Source of the DNA: a virus
DNA: 22,300 bases
Reading direction: 5' to 3' (one strand)
IMG/VR virus record: IMGVR_UViG_3300025141_000856
Coordinates: 1-22,300 of that record
Position 1 is the stretch's first letter, and each line of letters begins with the position of its first letter. Position numbers and translations under genes: made by a program. Under the pieces are notes generated by a model. It was not told where the DNA came from. It saw nothing but the letters and a program-made list of their open reading frames with translations, and made no database searches. Positions 15,757 through 22,300 of this stretch are shown here, piece after piece.

Positions 15757-16765
15757 TTCTTTTATTTTTAAAATTATACGTTTCTTTTTTTATTAACTCA
15801 ATAAACGGTTCAAAAAAATCTAGCCACGCATTGTCCTTTTGTGGTAAAAATTTATTTAATCCGTCTCTTAATGTCATTTCAATAACATTTTCTATTCTTC
15901 TATCTGTAGGGTCTAAAGGCAGTTTAGAGATTGACGTAATCTCCTCTTTTGCTTCTTCTGTTAGGAAAGGAATAGATAAATCAATTAATCTTCTATTAGT
16001 CTTATAAAATTCGTCTCCTCTCTCTCCACTTTTAGTGACACCTTCTAAGATATTAATTATAGCTTTTTTATTTTTATTAGTAGTATCTTTAAGTTTTTTA
16101 CTCCTATCTAATACAAATTCTAAATTTATCTCTTTTTCAGCTAATTCTGGAAATAAATTAAATAAAGTTTTTTCCCCTAAATAACTTATCCCTTCTATAT
16201 TGTCACTTTTATCCCCAGTTAATAGTTTAAATAAAACTATATTTGTCACCGGGATTTGTTGTTTCCCAATTTTTACCATACTACCATGTTTAACATATTC
16301 TTTTTTTCTAGGTAAATACTGAGTTACTTTCTTGTTTATAAGTTGTATTAAATCTTTATCGGAACTTATTATTGTTTTTTCTTCTTTGGGTGTGATTTGA
16401 CAATAATACGCAATTCCATCGTCCGCCTCACAATACTGGAATTGGCATTGTCTTATAAATAATTCTTCTAGGTATTCGGATATTCGATTCTTTTGTTCCA
16501 TCATTGATTGAAACCTTTCGTCATCCATTCTCTTTTTTCTATTTGCCTTGTAAGACGGATATATTTCTTTTCTAAAGTGATTGCTTTTAGGTCCATCCCA
16601 AAAAACAACTACCTTATCATAGTTTTTTTCTAATAAATGTTTCTGTAATGTAAGTATGAAATGATATAACGCTCCTAAATGTTTATCTTTATTGTAAACA
16701 TTCTTGACGCCATGAAAACCAATTTGTAATATACAATTACCATCAACAACTAAAGTTTTCTTCAT
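15746..16765 (-). CDS. rnh: RNase H-like 5'-3' exonuclease (T4 rnh / FEN-1 family)
   Basis: Removes RNA primers and adjacent DNA from lagging-strand fragments, as T4 RNase H does. The metal-binding acidic residues of the family are visible in order: D8 (VVDGN), D57 (VVVFWDG), E114-D115-D116 (EADDGIAYY), D136 and D138 (SSDKDL), and D185 and D188 (TGDKSDNI), followed by a helix-hairpin-helix-type segment (EGISYLGEKTLFNL). The conserved IYPSYKANRKKR arch basic region lies at 68-79. Its 339 aa are somewhat longer than the 305 of T4; the extra length is C-terminal. It follows UvsX after a 30-base gap and overlaps the 151-aa unknown gene by 11 bases. Function is well supported by motifs and by the replication neighbours. 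A stand-alone DNA polymerase I 5' domain is the nearest alternative, with a similar reaction. Confidence 0.94.
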   Translation of the reverse strand: MKKTLVVDGNCILQIGFHGVKNVYNKDKHLGALYHFILTLQKHLLEKNYDKVVVFWDGPKSNHFRKEIYPSYKANRKKRMDDERFQSMMEQKNRISEYLEELFIRQCQFQYCEADDGIAYYCQITPKEEKTIISSDKDLIQLINKKVTQYLPRKKEYVKHGSMVKIGKQQIPVTNIVLFKLLTGDKSDNIEGISYLGEKTLFNLFPELAEKEINLEFVLDRSKKLKDTTNKNKKAIINILEGVTKSGERGDEFYKTNRRLIDLSIPFLTEEAKEEITSISKLPLDPTDRRIENVIEMTLRDGLNKFLPQKDNAWLDFFEPFIELIKKETYNFKNKRNGK

Positions 16766-16795
16766 TTATCATCTTTATAGGGTTAAACATTCTTT

Positions 16796-17806
16796 TTAAA
16801 ATAATTCTCCGGTATCTTCTACAGCTAAATTATAATCTCCCTCAGAACCTATAATTTTGCCCCAATACTCAGCATTTTGTGTTTTGTAAATTTCTATTGA
16901 TTTTTTTTCTTCTGACTGGTCTTTTCCTTTTAAAAACCCATGTGGTGTGATTAGTATCTTTCCATCTTCATAACCTAAACCATTCACATGGTTCTTCAAG
17001 ATAGATATTTTAGTTCTAGTAGCAAACTTAACTTTTCTTTTGTCCTTAGTTGCAGTTATTTTACTTACTCCAGAATTCTTTTGATTGCCGTATAGAAACA
17101 CTAATGTAGAATTTAACCACAATGATTCACCTCCTTTTGCCTTAATTTTAGGTTGACTAAAAGGATTGTCAGCCAGTTCTACCCATGGTTGATTGACTAC
17201 TACTAGGGTGTTAGTGTGTTGAGATGTGTCTTTTCTACTTCCTGAAATTCTTTGGTTAATTCCCATTCCAATTTTATCAGCTAATGTAGCTGCATTATGC
17301 ATTTTTCCACCTTTACCATCAAATGTCATTTTACACGGTACTGAACCTACTGAATCCCACATAAATAATAAATCATATTGTATCTCACCACTTTTTTGTG
17401 CATCTAATAATTCATTAATATAATCGGTGATTTGTTCTATGTATTGGAAGTCGTTGTTAAATAAAAAGAATCCATCCCATTCTACTTCTCCTGTTTTAGG
17501 GTCTACTTTACCTTCACATTCTAATCCCATTAATTTAGCATGGTCAAAATCCCATTTTTGTTCAGTAATAATGAATACAGGTAAAATACCTTTTCTTTGT
17601 GAATCTATTGCTGTTTTCACTAAAGCTGTTGTTTTTCCAGTATCTGTATGCCCTAAAAACATATTAATATGGCCCATAGCTGGACCGGGAATACCAGAGG
17701 CATCTAAGAAAGCTTCACCTAAATCAAAAAATCTATCTTGTTTAAATGTTGCTTTCTTAGAAAATTTCTCTTTTATATCTTTAAAGCTCTTTTTCTTTAT
17801 TGCCAT
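16796..17806 (-). CDS. uvsX: UvsX/RecA-like recombinase
   Basis: A strand-exchange protein for recombination-dependent replication and repair. Walker A is GHTDTGKT (52-59), a canonical GxxxxGKT loop, unlike the atypical loop of T4 UvsX. Walker B is DLLFMWDS (145-152). The DNA-binding loop region around 205-232 (NQPWVEL to KAKGGESLWLNS) fits the RecA/UvsX core, and the C-terminus ends acidic (EDTGELF). Its 336 aa are shorter than T4 UvsX (391) and similar to RecA (about 350). It lies 9 bases after the SSB stop, so the two should be made together; in T4 this protein loads onto DNA coated by gp32 with the help of UvsY. No UvsY is seen in the window. The call as a recombinase is firm; UvsX rather than RecA rests on phage context. 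Confidence 0.92.
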   Translation of the reverse strand: MAIKKKSFKDIKEKFSKKATFKQDRFFDLGEAFLDASGIPGPAMGHINMFLGHTDTGKTTALVKTAIDSQRKGILPVFIITEQKWDFDHAKLMGLECEGKVDPKTGEVEWDGFFLFNNDFQYIEQITDYINELLDAQKSGEIQYDLLFMWDSVGSVPCKMTFDGKGGKMHNAATLADKIGMGINQRISGSRKDTSQHTNTLVVVNQPWVELADNPFSQPKIKAKGGESLWLNSTLVFLYGNQKNSGVSKITATKDKRKVKFATRTKISILKNHVNGLGYEDGKILITPHGFLKGKDQSEEKKSIEIYKTQNAEYWGKIIGSEGDYNLAVEDTGELF

Positions 17807-17815
17807 AGTATTAGA

Positions 17816-18679
17816 TTAAAATGGTAAATCTTCGTCCTGTGGTGTGTTTGCTTGTGGGTCGGATTGTGTAGAAACAACTGTCTCCATATCGATACTTGTT
17901 GTTTCACTATCGGTATAGACATATTTCTTAAGATTGCTATCCCATTCTGGAACTTCTCCTTTTGATATTGCTTCTAAATATTCGATAGGTTTTCGTGCAT
18001 ATACATCTGTCCACACTTCTACATTTCCGGTCCATTCTTGTACTTTTGATTCATCAGTACTTAATGGTGCTGGGTCATCTGCCATAATCATACTAACAGA
18101 GGTGTATGTTCCATTACCACTTGGTGTGGGTAGAGCTTTTAGAATAAGACTAAGGTCTCTACCTTCTGTAATATTTGTTACATCACCTTTTTTCTGGAAT
18201 AATGGGATTAATTTATCCATAATACCATCTCCTCGGAAATTATGTTTGAATCTCCAGAACTTTACACCGTGTTCTTCGTTATCTCTATCAATAACTTTAA
18301 CGATATAAAATTTTCTAGAACGATATTGTCTTGATAAATCTCTATCTTGTTGATTTCCTGTTAATTTTAAAGCCTCTTCAACTTCATTTAAAGGACTTCT
18401 TTCTCCTGAAGAACTTCCATCAGCGTTCTTACCCGGGTCATAAATTTTCATCCATTTTCCTTGTACTTGCATTTCATGAAACCACACTTCTTTAAAAGGT
18501 GATGTACCATCTGCAGTAGGTAAAATTCTAATATTTGATTCTCCGTCAGTTTGTCCTTTTATTAAAAAAGTCGCAAAGTACTTTTTTAATCTGTCTTCGT
18601 TACTAACGAATTTCTTTTTTTCTGAATCAGATTGTGAATTTTTTTCGTACTGACTCAAGATTGCATCTAAACTACTCAT
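17816..18679 (-). CDS. gp32: T4 gp32-like single-stranded DNA-binding protein without zinc cysteines
   Basis: Coats single-stranded DNA in replication and recombination and binds partner proteins through its C-terminal tail. Its 287 aa fit T4 gp32 (301). The N-terminal basic segment (about 20-40), SNIRILPTADGTSPFKE (48-64), and the FHEMQVQGKWMKIYDP segment (67-82) correspond to the OB-fold start of gp32. Unlike T4 gp32, which uses one His and three Cys for zinc, the protein contains no cysteine at all; the region after H68 is Gly/Ser-rich. The end, DEDLPF, is an acidic tail like that of bacterial SSB (often DDDIPF). It is the first gene after the terminator, followed 9 bases later by UvsX. 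The A/U-rich leader is described separately. Assignment rests on this partial sequence likeness, length and context. Confidence 0.85.
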   Translation of the reverse strand: MSSLDAILSQYEKNSQSDSEKKKFVSNEDRLKKYFATFLIKGQTDGESNIRILPTADGTSPFKEVWFHEMQVQGKWMKIYDPGKNADGSSSGERSPLNEVEEALKLTGNQQDRDLSRQYRSRKFYIVKVIDRDNEEHGVKFWRFKHNFRGDGIMDKLIPLFQKKGDVTNITEGRDLSLILKALPTPSGNGTYTSVSMIMADDPAPLSTDESKVQEWTGNVEVWTDVYARKPIEYLEAISKGEVPEWDSNLKKYVYTDSETTSIDMETVVSTQSDPQANTPQDEDLPF

Positions 18680-18759
18680 AGTTATTTTCTTTTTTAATTA
18701 ATAATTAATTTTATACATGTAATAGTACATTATATATTCAATGAAGTAAAGTACCTTAC
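18680..18759 (-). promoter_or_regulatory. SSB gene leader: two weak hairpins and a long A/U-rich tract
   Basis: Just upstream of the SSB ATG, the minus strand has 37 bases of almost only A and T (18716-18680), with no Shine-Dalgarno sequence. Before it lie two short inverted repeats: ATGTA-4-TACAT (18717-18730) and the imperfect palindrome GTAAAGTACCTTAC (18746-18759). A TATAAT hexamer (18727-18732) could be a -10 box, but no -35 partner is visible. T4 gp32 represses its own translation by binding an unstructured leader after a folded element; the same layout is possible here. Inference. Confidence 0.35.
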
Positions 18760-18798
18760 ATTTTATTTTCATACTAAATATATATAAAATTAAAGCAT

Positions 18799-18823
18799 AA
18801 AAAAAAGCGAAAATCGCTTTTTT
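18799..18823 (-). terminator. Intrinsic terminator after the 273-aa gene
   Basis: A 10-bp perfect stem (AAAAAAGCGA with TCGCTTTTTT) has a 3-base loop, and on the minus strand it is followed by eight T. It lies 21 bases after the stop of the 273-aa acidic-protein gene, so it should end that transcript. A stem with A/T ends and T on both sides could also act on the other strand, but no plus-strand gene needs it. Confidence 0.8.
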
Positions 18824-18843
18824 GTTTTACTATTTTAATGCTT

Positions 18844-19665
18844 TTATTTGTTAGGTTTGGTGCCTAAAACTTTGAACTCTTCCTCAGAATCTTCATCTTG
18901 TTCTTCAGTCGGCGCATCAAAACTATTTTCTATATCAACATTATTAAAGTCTTCTACGTCGTCTTGAGTGAGTACGTATTCCGCTTTTCCTTTCTTATTA
19001 GTGTTTTCCTCACTTTTTTCTTGCCAGTAATCTAATGGTTTCTGGGAATAAGGACCACTATCTAATGATATCATCTCTAATCTTTCTTCTTGTGTTGGTG
19101 GTGCTGCTTGTTCTATTTTTTCCCCTAGTTCATCGATTGCCTGGCTTATTGTCTCAATACTACTTAATTTAGTTTCTAAATCACCTAATTTATTCATTAG
19201 GTCCTCTATTTTATTGGTTTGTTTATCTAGAGTGTCTTTAGCTTCTCCAGCTTTCTCCTCAGCTCCTTTTGCCATTGTAACAATATCAGTTACATCAACC
19301 TCAGTAGAATCGGAACCTAAATCATCGCCTATATCATCACCCATATCATCACCCATATCATCACCCATATCATCATCTCCTAATCCAAACTCATCATCTC
19401 CTTCTAAGTCACCTTCGTCTTCAGCTTCTGCACCTGCGGGGTTGGTTGGGTCTACCTCTCCTTCTAATTCATCATCAGATACCTCAATTGGTTCATCTGT
19501 TTCTGCTTCTGGGTCATCTTGTTCTCCAAATCTTGACGGTTGATTCTTAATAAACCCACTACCACCACCTAGTCCTCCGACCATCTGTTCAGATAAAGAT
19601 TCTACATAAGTGCCTATTTGGCTGAATCTTTCTAATTCTTTCTCTAAATTCTCTTCTCTTTTCAT
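18844..19665 (-). CDS. Acidic GDD-repeat and coiled-coil protein of unknown role (273 aa)
   Basis: Very acidic. An N-terminal short helix (1-30) and a Gly-rich turn (GGLGGGSG, 30-37) are followed by an Asp/Glu-rich segment (50-120) with tandem GDDM units (about 97-116). A long charged helix, probably a coiled coil, lies at 131-187. The tail ends with TKPNK. No known domain is recognised. Acidic, coiled-coil proteins of this kind serve as scaffold, prohead core or chaperone-like proteins in phages, but I cannot choose between these. The ATG overlaps the stop of the 73-aa gene (TAATG), so the two are coupled, and the intrinsic terminator ends this unit. The position next to the hub-amidase gene suggests a virion-assembly role rather than a replication role, by inference. 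Confidence 0.78.
   Translation of the reverse strand: MKREENLEKELERFSQIGTYVESLSEQMVGGLGGGSGFIKNQPSRFGEQDDPEAETDEPIEVSDDELEGEVDPTNPAGAEAEDEGDLEGDDEFGLGDDDMGDDMGDDMGDDIGDDLGSDSTEVDVTDIVTMAKGAEEKAGEAKDTLDKQTNKIEDLMNKLGDLETKLSSIETISQAIDELGEKIEQAAPPTQEERLEMISLDSGPYSQKPLDYWQEKSEENTNKKGKAEYVLTQDDVEDFNNVDIENSFDAPTEEQDEDSEEEFKVLGTKPNK
19319..19378 (-). repeat. 12-bp tandem repeat encoding GDDM units
   Basis: On the plus strand, three identical 12-base units, ATATCATCACCC (19331-19366), are flanked on each side by one imperfect copy. On the coding strand each encodes Gly-Asp-Asp-Met. The unit number can change in steps of four codons without breaking the frame. Confidence 0.85.
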
Positions 19666-19886
19666 TATCCCATTAATAGTGTACGACCATCTTCTGTGAC
19701 CATTCTTTTATTAACCTTTTCTACTAAACCATCTTTACGTCTTAATGTGTAACATTCTCCTGTTTGCATATCACAAACTTCTTCCTCTTCTACCTCATCA
19801 GTAATTTCTACTTTCTTTGGTGTTGGTTCAGTCTTACCTAGATAAGTGTCTAAAGTATTTCCTAAATTATTTTCTTTATTTTCCAT
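19665..19886 (-). CDS. Small acidic hypothetical protein (73 aa)
   Basis: Not recognised. It is a short soluble acidic protein. Features are an EVEEEEVCDMQTGEC-like acidic run with two cysteines (about 31-44: C38 and C44, spaced C-x5-C) and a basic stretch (LRRKDGLVEKVNKR, 48-61). The ATG has an A/T-rich leader without a Shine-Dalgarno sequence. The stop shares a base with the ATG of the next gene (TAATG). It follows a 41-base gap after the hub-amidase gene. The coupling suggests that both acidic proteins act together. The two cysteines could bind metal or form a disulfide; no evidence decides this. Confidence 0.65.
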   Translation of the reverse strand: MENKENNLGNTLDTYLGKTEPTPKKVEITDEVEEEEVCDMQTGECYTLRRKDGLVEKVNKRMVTEDGRTLLMG

Positions 19887-19903
19887 AATAATGTTATTTA
19901 CAT

Positions 19904-19910
19904 ATAAATA
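19904..19910 (-). promoter_or_regulatory. TATTTAT motif upstream of the 73-aa gene
   Basis: The minus strand reads TTATATTTATATGTAAATAAC, shown here without its outer bases, in the 41-base gap after the hub-amidase gene. The heptamer ends 17 bases before the ATG. One of four such copies; see the finding. Low confidence as a promoter element. Confidence 0.3.
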
Positions 19911-19927
19911 TAACAGATAATGTAAAA

Positions 19928-22300
19928 TTACGAACCAGAATTGTAAGATTGTGGTGTTCCTGTGAAATCACCACTTATAAGTGTTGGTTTTATAGTTAGA
20001 TTTAATTTTTTAGCAATCATATCTTCAATTAAGTCAGGTTTTACATAACTCATATTGTCTTCTGCAAACCAGGTCGTTGATAATCCTACATTATTATTAG
20101 CAAAGCTTAACAGTTGTGGCCATACAACTTTTAAGTAACCGTTTAATTTATCTTTTAGTTTTCCGTCCAATGCATTTTGTACTTTAAAACAGGGGCACTT
20201 TTTATTACCAAAATCATTATGTCCTCTTACAAGTTGTTTGTATGTTTCTCCAGCCACCCCATTTAATGGTGATGGGATATGTTTTGGCCATGCGACGATT
20301 CCTTGTGGTCCCATTATTGTTAATTGTATAACTGCAGGTGATACACTATCATCTTTTGTTATTCTAAATATTCCTAACTTAAACAATTGAAAGATAATAA
20401 ATCTTTCTAGAGATGAGTTTTGGGCTGCTGTTGAAAGTTCGCCTGATGTTGAACCATATGGTTTATCACTACTACAGTTAGATATAAGGGCTATACTTAA
20501 AGTATTGCTATTTACATCTAAAACATGTGCTCCTTGGTATGTGTCTGGTCTTGCGGTTAAAATTGTACCACTCCTATCTCTATTTACCAAATAATGAAAA
20601 GCTATACCAGCAAAACCTAAATCCTTATGGGTCACATTTAAAGTTCCTACTGGGTCATTACCTAATTCCACATTCCCTGTAGAATGAAGAATTATCATAG
20701 TTATCTTTCCTGTCATTGGTAAAGCTGGTGGGTTAGGTCCTGTATCTTTTTCTACTCCCTCTGGTCCAAATCCGCTAACTTGAACATCTGTCACCACTTT
20801 TCCTTTTACCCTTTCAATAAATGATTTATTAACTTTTGAAACTATGTCTTCAATATTTGGTAAGTCAAAAAATGGTGACCTAATACCAGTAAAAGATGTT
20901 TCCATATTATTAGGGCTGATATTATGTTCTACATCTGTAATTAAGTATGGTCCCGTAAACATAGGCACATAACGTAAATTAAAATACATTGTAGGTTGTA
21001 TGCATGCATTTCCCATCGCATTAATTTTTGCAGTGTAAGACCTACTTCTATAAATGTTAAATAAATTTAATCCTTGTGTAGAAATTGTTTTGTCGTTAGA
21101 AGAGTCTGCTAATTGTTGTGTTAGTCTAAATGATTCAGCTGTATTTCTAAATTCGTTCTGGTCTAAAGTAACCCCTTTAAATACACCTTGATTTTGTATT
21201 CCAAAATCTACATTAAAAGCTACAACCTTGTTGCACTTTGTTGGGTCTGTGCAATTAGAAAATAAAGGATTGTCAGAAGTTCTACCTAATAGGAAAGAAT
21301 CAGTATCATAACGATATATGTCCGATTGTACATTTATGTGTTGTGAAGGTTCTCCAACATACATACATAAAAATTTAGGTGAAGAATCTATATAATCTAC
21401 CTCCATATGTGTACCAAATAAGGCATTAGCTTCATCACTAGTATTATATTTAGATATTTGTTCTCCATTTATATTGGTTACCCCATAAAAATTAATATAA
21501 CTAGGTAATGGTAAGAAATGAAAATTATTCTCCTTTAATACTGCTCCAATAAAACCTAATAATGTTGTATTTGCATTACTTTCCATTGCTAATAATTTAA
21601 ATGGTTCAACATCTATAATAGCTTTATCTCCTATATCTCTATTCGCTCTATCAAAGAATAAAAAATCCTCAAATAAAGTTTTATCACTAAATTCTTCACC
21701 CGCAACCCATTTATCATTTAATGTTTTAAAGGTTTGATATATTTCTAATTTTTGTACATCAGTTTTAAATATAGGGTCTATATCGTCTATTTGTGTTCTA
21801 ACAGGTATTTTATCAAATATTGTTTTACTCTGTAGAAACACTTCATTTAGATGCACAGCCTGAGAATCGTCTAATCCACTAATTAATTGACTTATTTTTT
21901 CTTTAAACTGAGTTACAAACCCTGTAGGTTCTGGATAAGGTGTTACTGTATTTGTATTTACTACTGCACTAGATACTCTAGTAGAAGATATAGGTTCTTG
22001 CCTTATTCTTTCTGTTACATACATTCTAATTACCTTCCTAAGTAATTTAATATTTGTTTGTGTGAAATCTATATCTAGAGACACAAAAAAATCTGTTATC
22101 TCTGACCCTAAATCATTATAGTGAAGGGTTGGTAATTCTGGGTCATCAAAGAATCCAACGTGTAGGGCTAAACTAGCCCATTCTGCTGGATAAGTTGCTT
22201 GAGATACTGCTACAGTAACATCAGGTGGGAGGTTATTTTGGTAGGACCCAAAATTATAATAATCTTTCTCCCCACTTATGGTACGAAGTACTTTTAAATC
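19928..22300 (-). CDS. Tail hub-like protein fused to a T7-lysozyme-type N-acetylmuramoyl-L-alanine amidase, 5' end outside window
   Basis: The frame is open from the right edge (22300) to the stop at 19928: 790 visible codons. A GTG at 22084 is in frame but is not the start, because 72 codons lie upstream without a stop. Residues here count from the edge. About 1-530: hub-like part; the segment FTGPYLITDVEH (448-459) before an ISPNN...T.FTG.R stretch resembles tail-hub proteins. About 533-720: amidase of the PGRP/T7 lysozyme family, which cuts the bond between muramic acid and the peptide stem. Visible are H539 (ILHSTG), H569-Y570 (FHYLV), H592 (QGAHV), H694, K700 and C702 (GHNDFGNKKCPCF), with the same spacing as T7 H122, K128 and C130, so zinc site and catalytic Lys look intact. 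The position before the acidic genes and the fusion suggest an entry lysin, as T4 gp5 has, rather than an endolysin. Confidence 0.88.
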   Translation of the reverse strand, partial: DLKVLRTISGEKDYYNFGSYQNNLPPDVTVAVSQATYPAEWASLALHVGFFDDPELPTLHYNDLGSEITDFFVSLDIDFTQTNIKLLRKVIRMYVTERIRQEPISSTRVSSAVVNTNTVTPYPEPTGFVTQFKEKISQLISGLDDSQAVHLNEVFLQSKTIFDKIPVRTQIDDIDPIFKTDVQKLEIYQTFKTLNDKWVAGEEFSDKTLFEDFLFFDRANRDIGDKAIIDVEPFKLLAMESNANTTLLGFIGAVLKENNFHFLPLPSYINFYGVTNINGEQISKYNTSDEANALFGTHMEVDYIDSSPKFLCMYVGEPSQHINVQSDIYRYDTDSFLLGRTSDNPLFSNCTDPTKCNKVVAFNVDFGIQNQGVFKGVTLDQNEFRNTAESFRLTQQLADSSNDKTISTQGLNLFNIYRSRSYTAKINAMGNACIQPTMYFNLRYVPMFTGPYLITDVEHNISPNNMETSFTGIRSPFFDLPNIEDIVSKVNKSFIERVKGKVVTDVQVSGFGPEGVEKDTGPNPPALPMTGKITMIILHSTGNVELGNDPVGTLNVTHKDLGFAGIAFHYLVNRDRSGTILTARPDTYQGAHVLDVNSNTLSIALISNCSSDKPYGSTSGELSTAAQNSSLERFIIFQLFKLGIFRITKDDSVSPAVIQLTIMGPQGIVAWPKHIPSPLNGVAGETYKQLVRGHNDFGNKKCPCFKVQNALDGKLKDKLNGYLKVVWPQLLSFANNNVGLSTTWFAEDNMSYVKPDLIEDMIAKKLNLTIKPTLISGDFTGTPQSYNSGS

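Noticed and set aside
19214-19543. Plus-strand Ser/Pro-rich open frame
   Set aside because: It is the antisense reading of the GDD repeats of the 273-aa gene.

Overview
The window looks like part of a strictly lytic, T4-related tailed phage (myovirus type) genome, or a metagenomic contig of one. It is A+T-rich. Every supportable gene lies on the minus strand, genes are packed with gaps of 0-164 bases or short overlaps, and T4 core proteins are recognisable: gp32-like SSB, UvsX/RecA recombinase, RNase H (5'-3' exonuclease), DnaB/gp41 helicase, and baseplate wedge gp25 and gp6. A Bacteroidetes (flavobacterial) host is likely, by inference. Start codons have A/T-rich leaders with no visible Shine-Dalgarno sequence. 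Structural proteins carry PKD, SprB-like, GC.DP...N..A...DC and carboxypeptidase-regulatory-like modules, which are typical of Bacteroidetes surface proteins.

Layout in transcription order (right to left). 22300-19928: 3' part of a virion hub-like protein fused to a T7-lysozyme-type amidase; its 5' end is outside the window. 19886-18844: two small acidic proteins of unknown role, coupled by a TAATG overlap and ended by an intrinsic terminator. 18843-18680: terminator, then the A/U-rich leader of the SSB gene. 18679-13895: replication and recombination cassette (SSB, UvsX, RNase H, an unknown 151-aa protein, DnaB-type helicase). 13844-11943: class II (adenosylcobalamin-dependent) ribonucleotide reductase. 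11864-9568: baseplate wedge gp25 and gp6, overlapping at TAGTG. 9494-1: tail/baseplate and adhesin module: an 1171-aa protein with predicted membrane segments in the place where T4 has gp7, two unknown structural-looking proteins (598 and 313 aa), a 643-aa Cys-rich PKD/SprB-like protein, and the first 432 codons of another Cys-rich protein running off the left edge.

How the parts fit: the reductase supplies dNTPs to the replication cassette. gp25, gp6 and the downstream genes should build the baseplate and host-contact structures. The hub-amidase would cut peptidoglycan during entry. No stretch longer than 164 bases lacks a gene. I see no tRNA, CRISPR array, insertion sequence, integrase or plus-strand gene.

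The best candidate for something undescribed is the structural module: a baseplate-cluster protein with several hydrophobic membrane-type segments, followed by adhesin-like proteins built from host-type modules. A second is a short TATTTAT motif 14-22 bases before four of the genes that follow a real intergenic gap.
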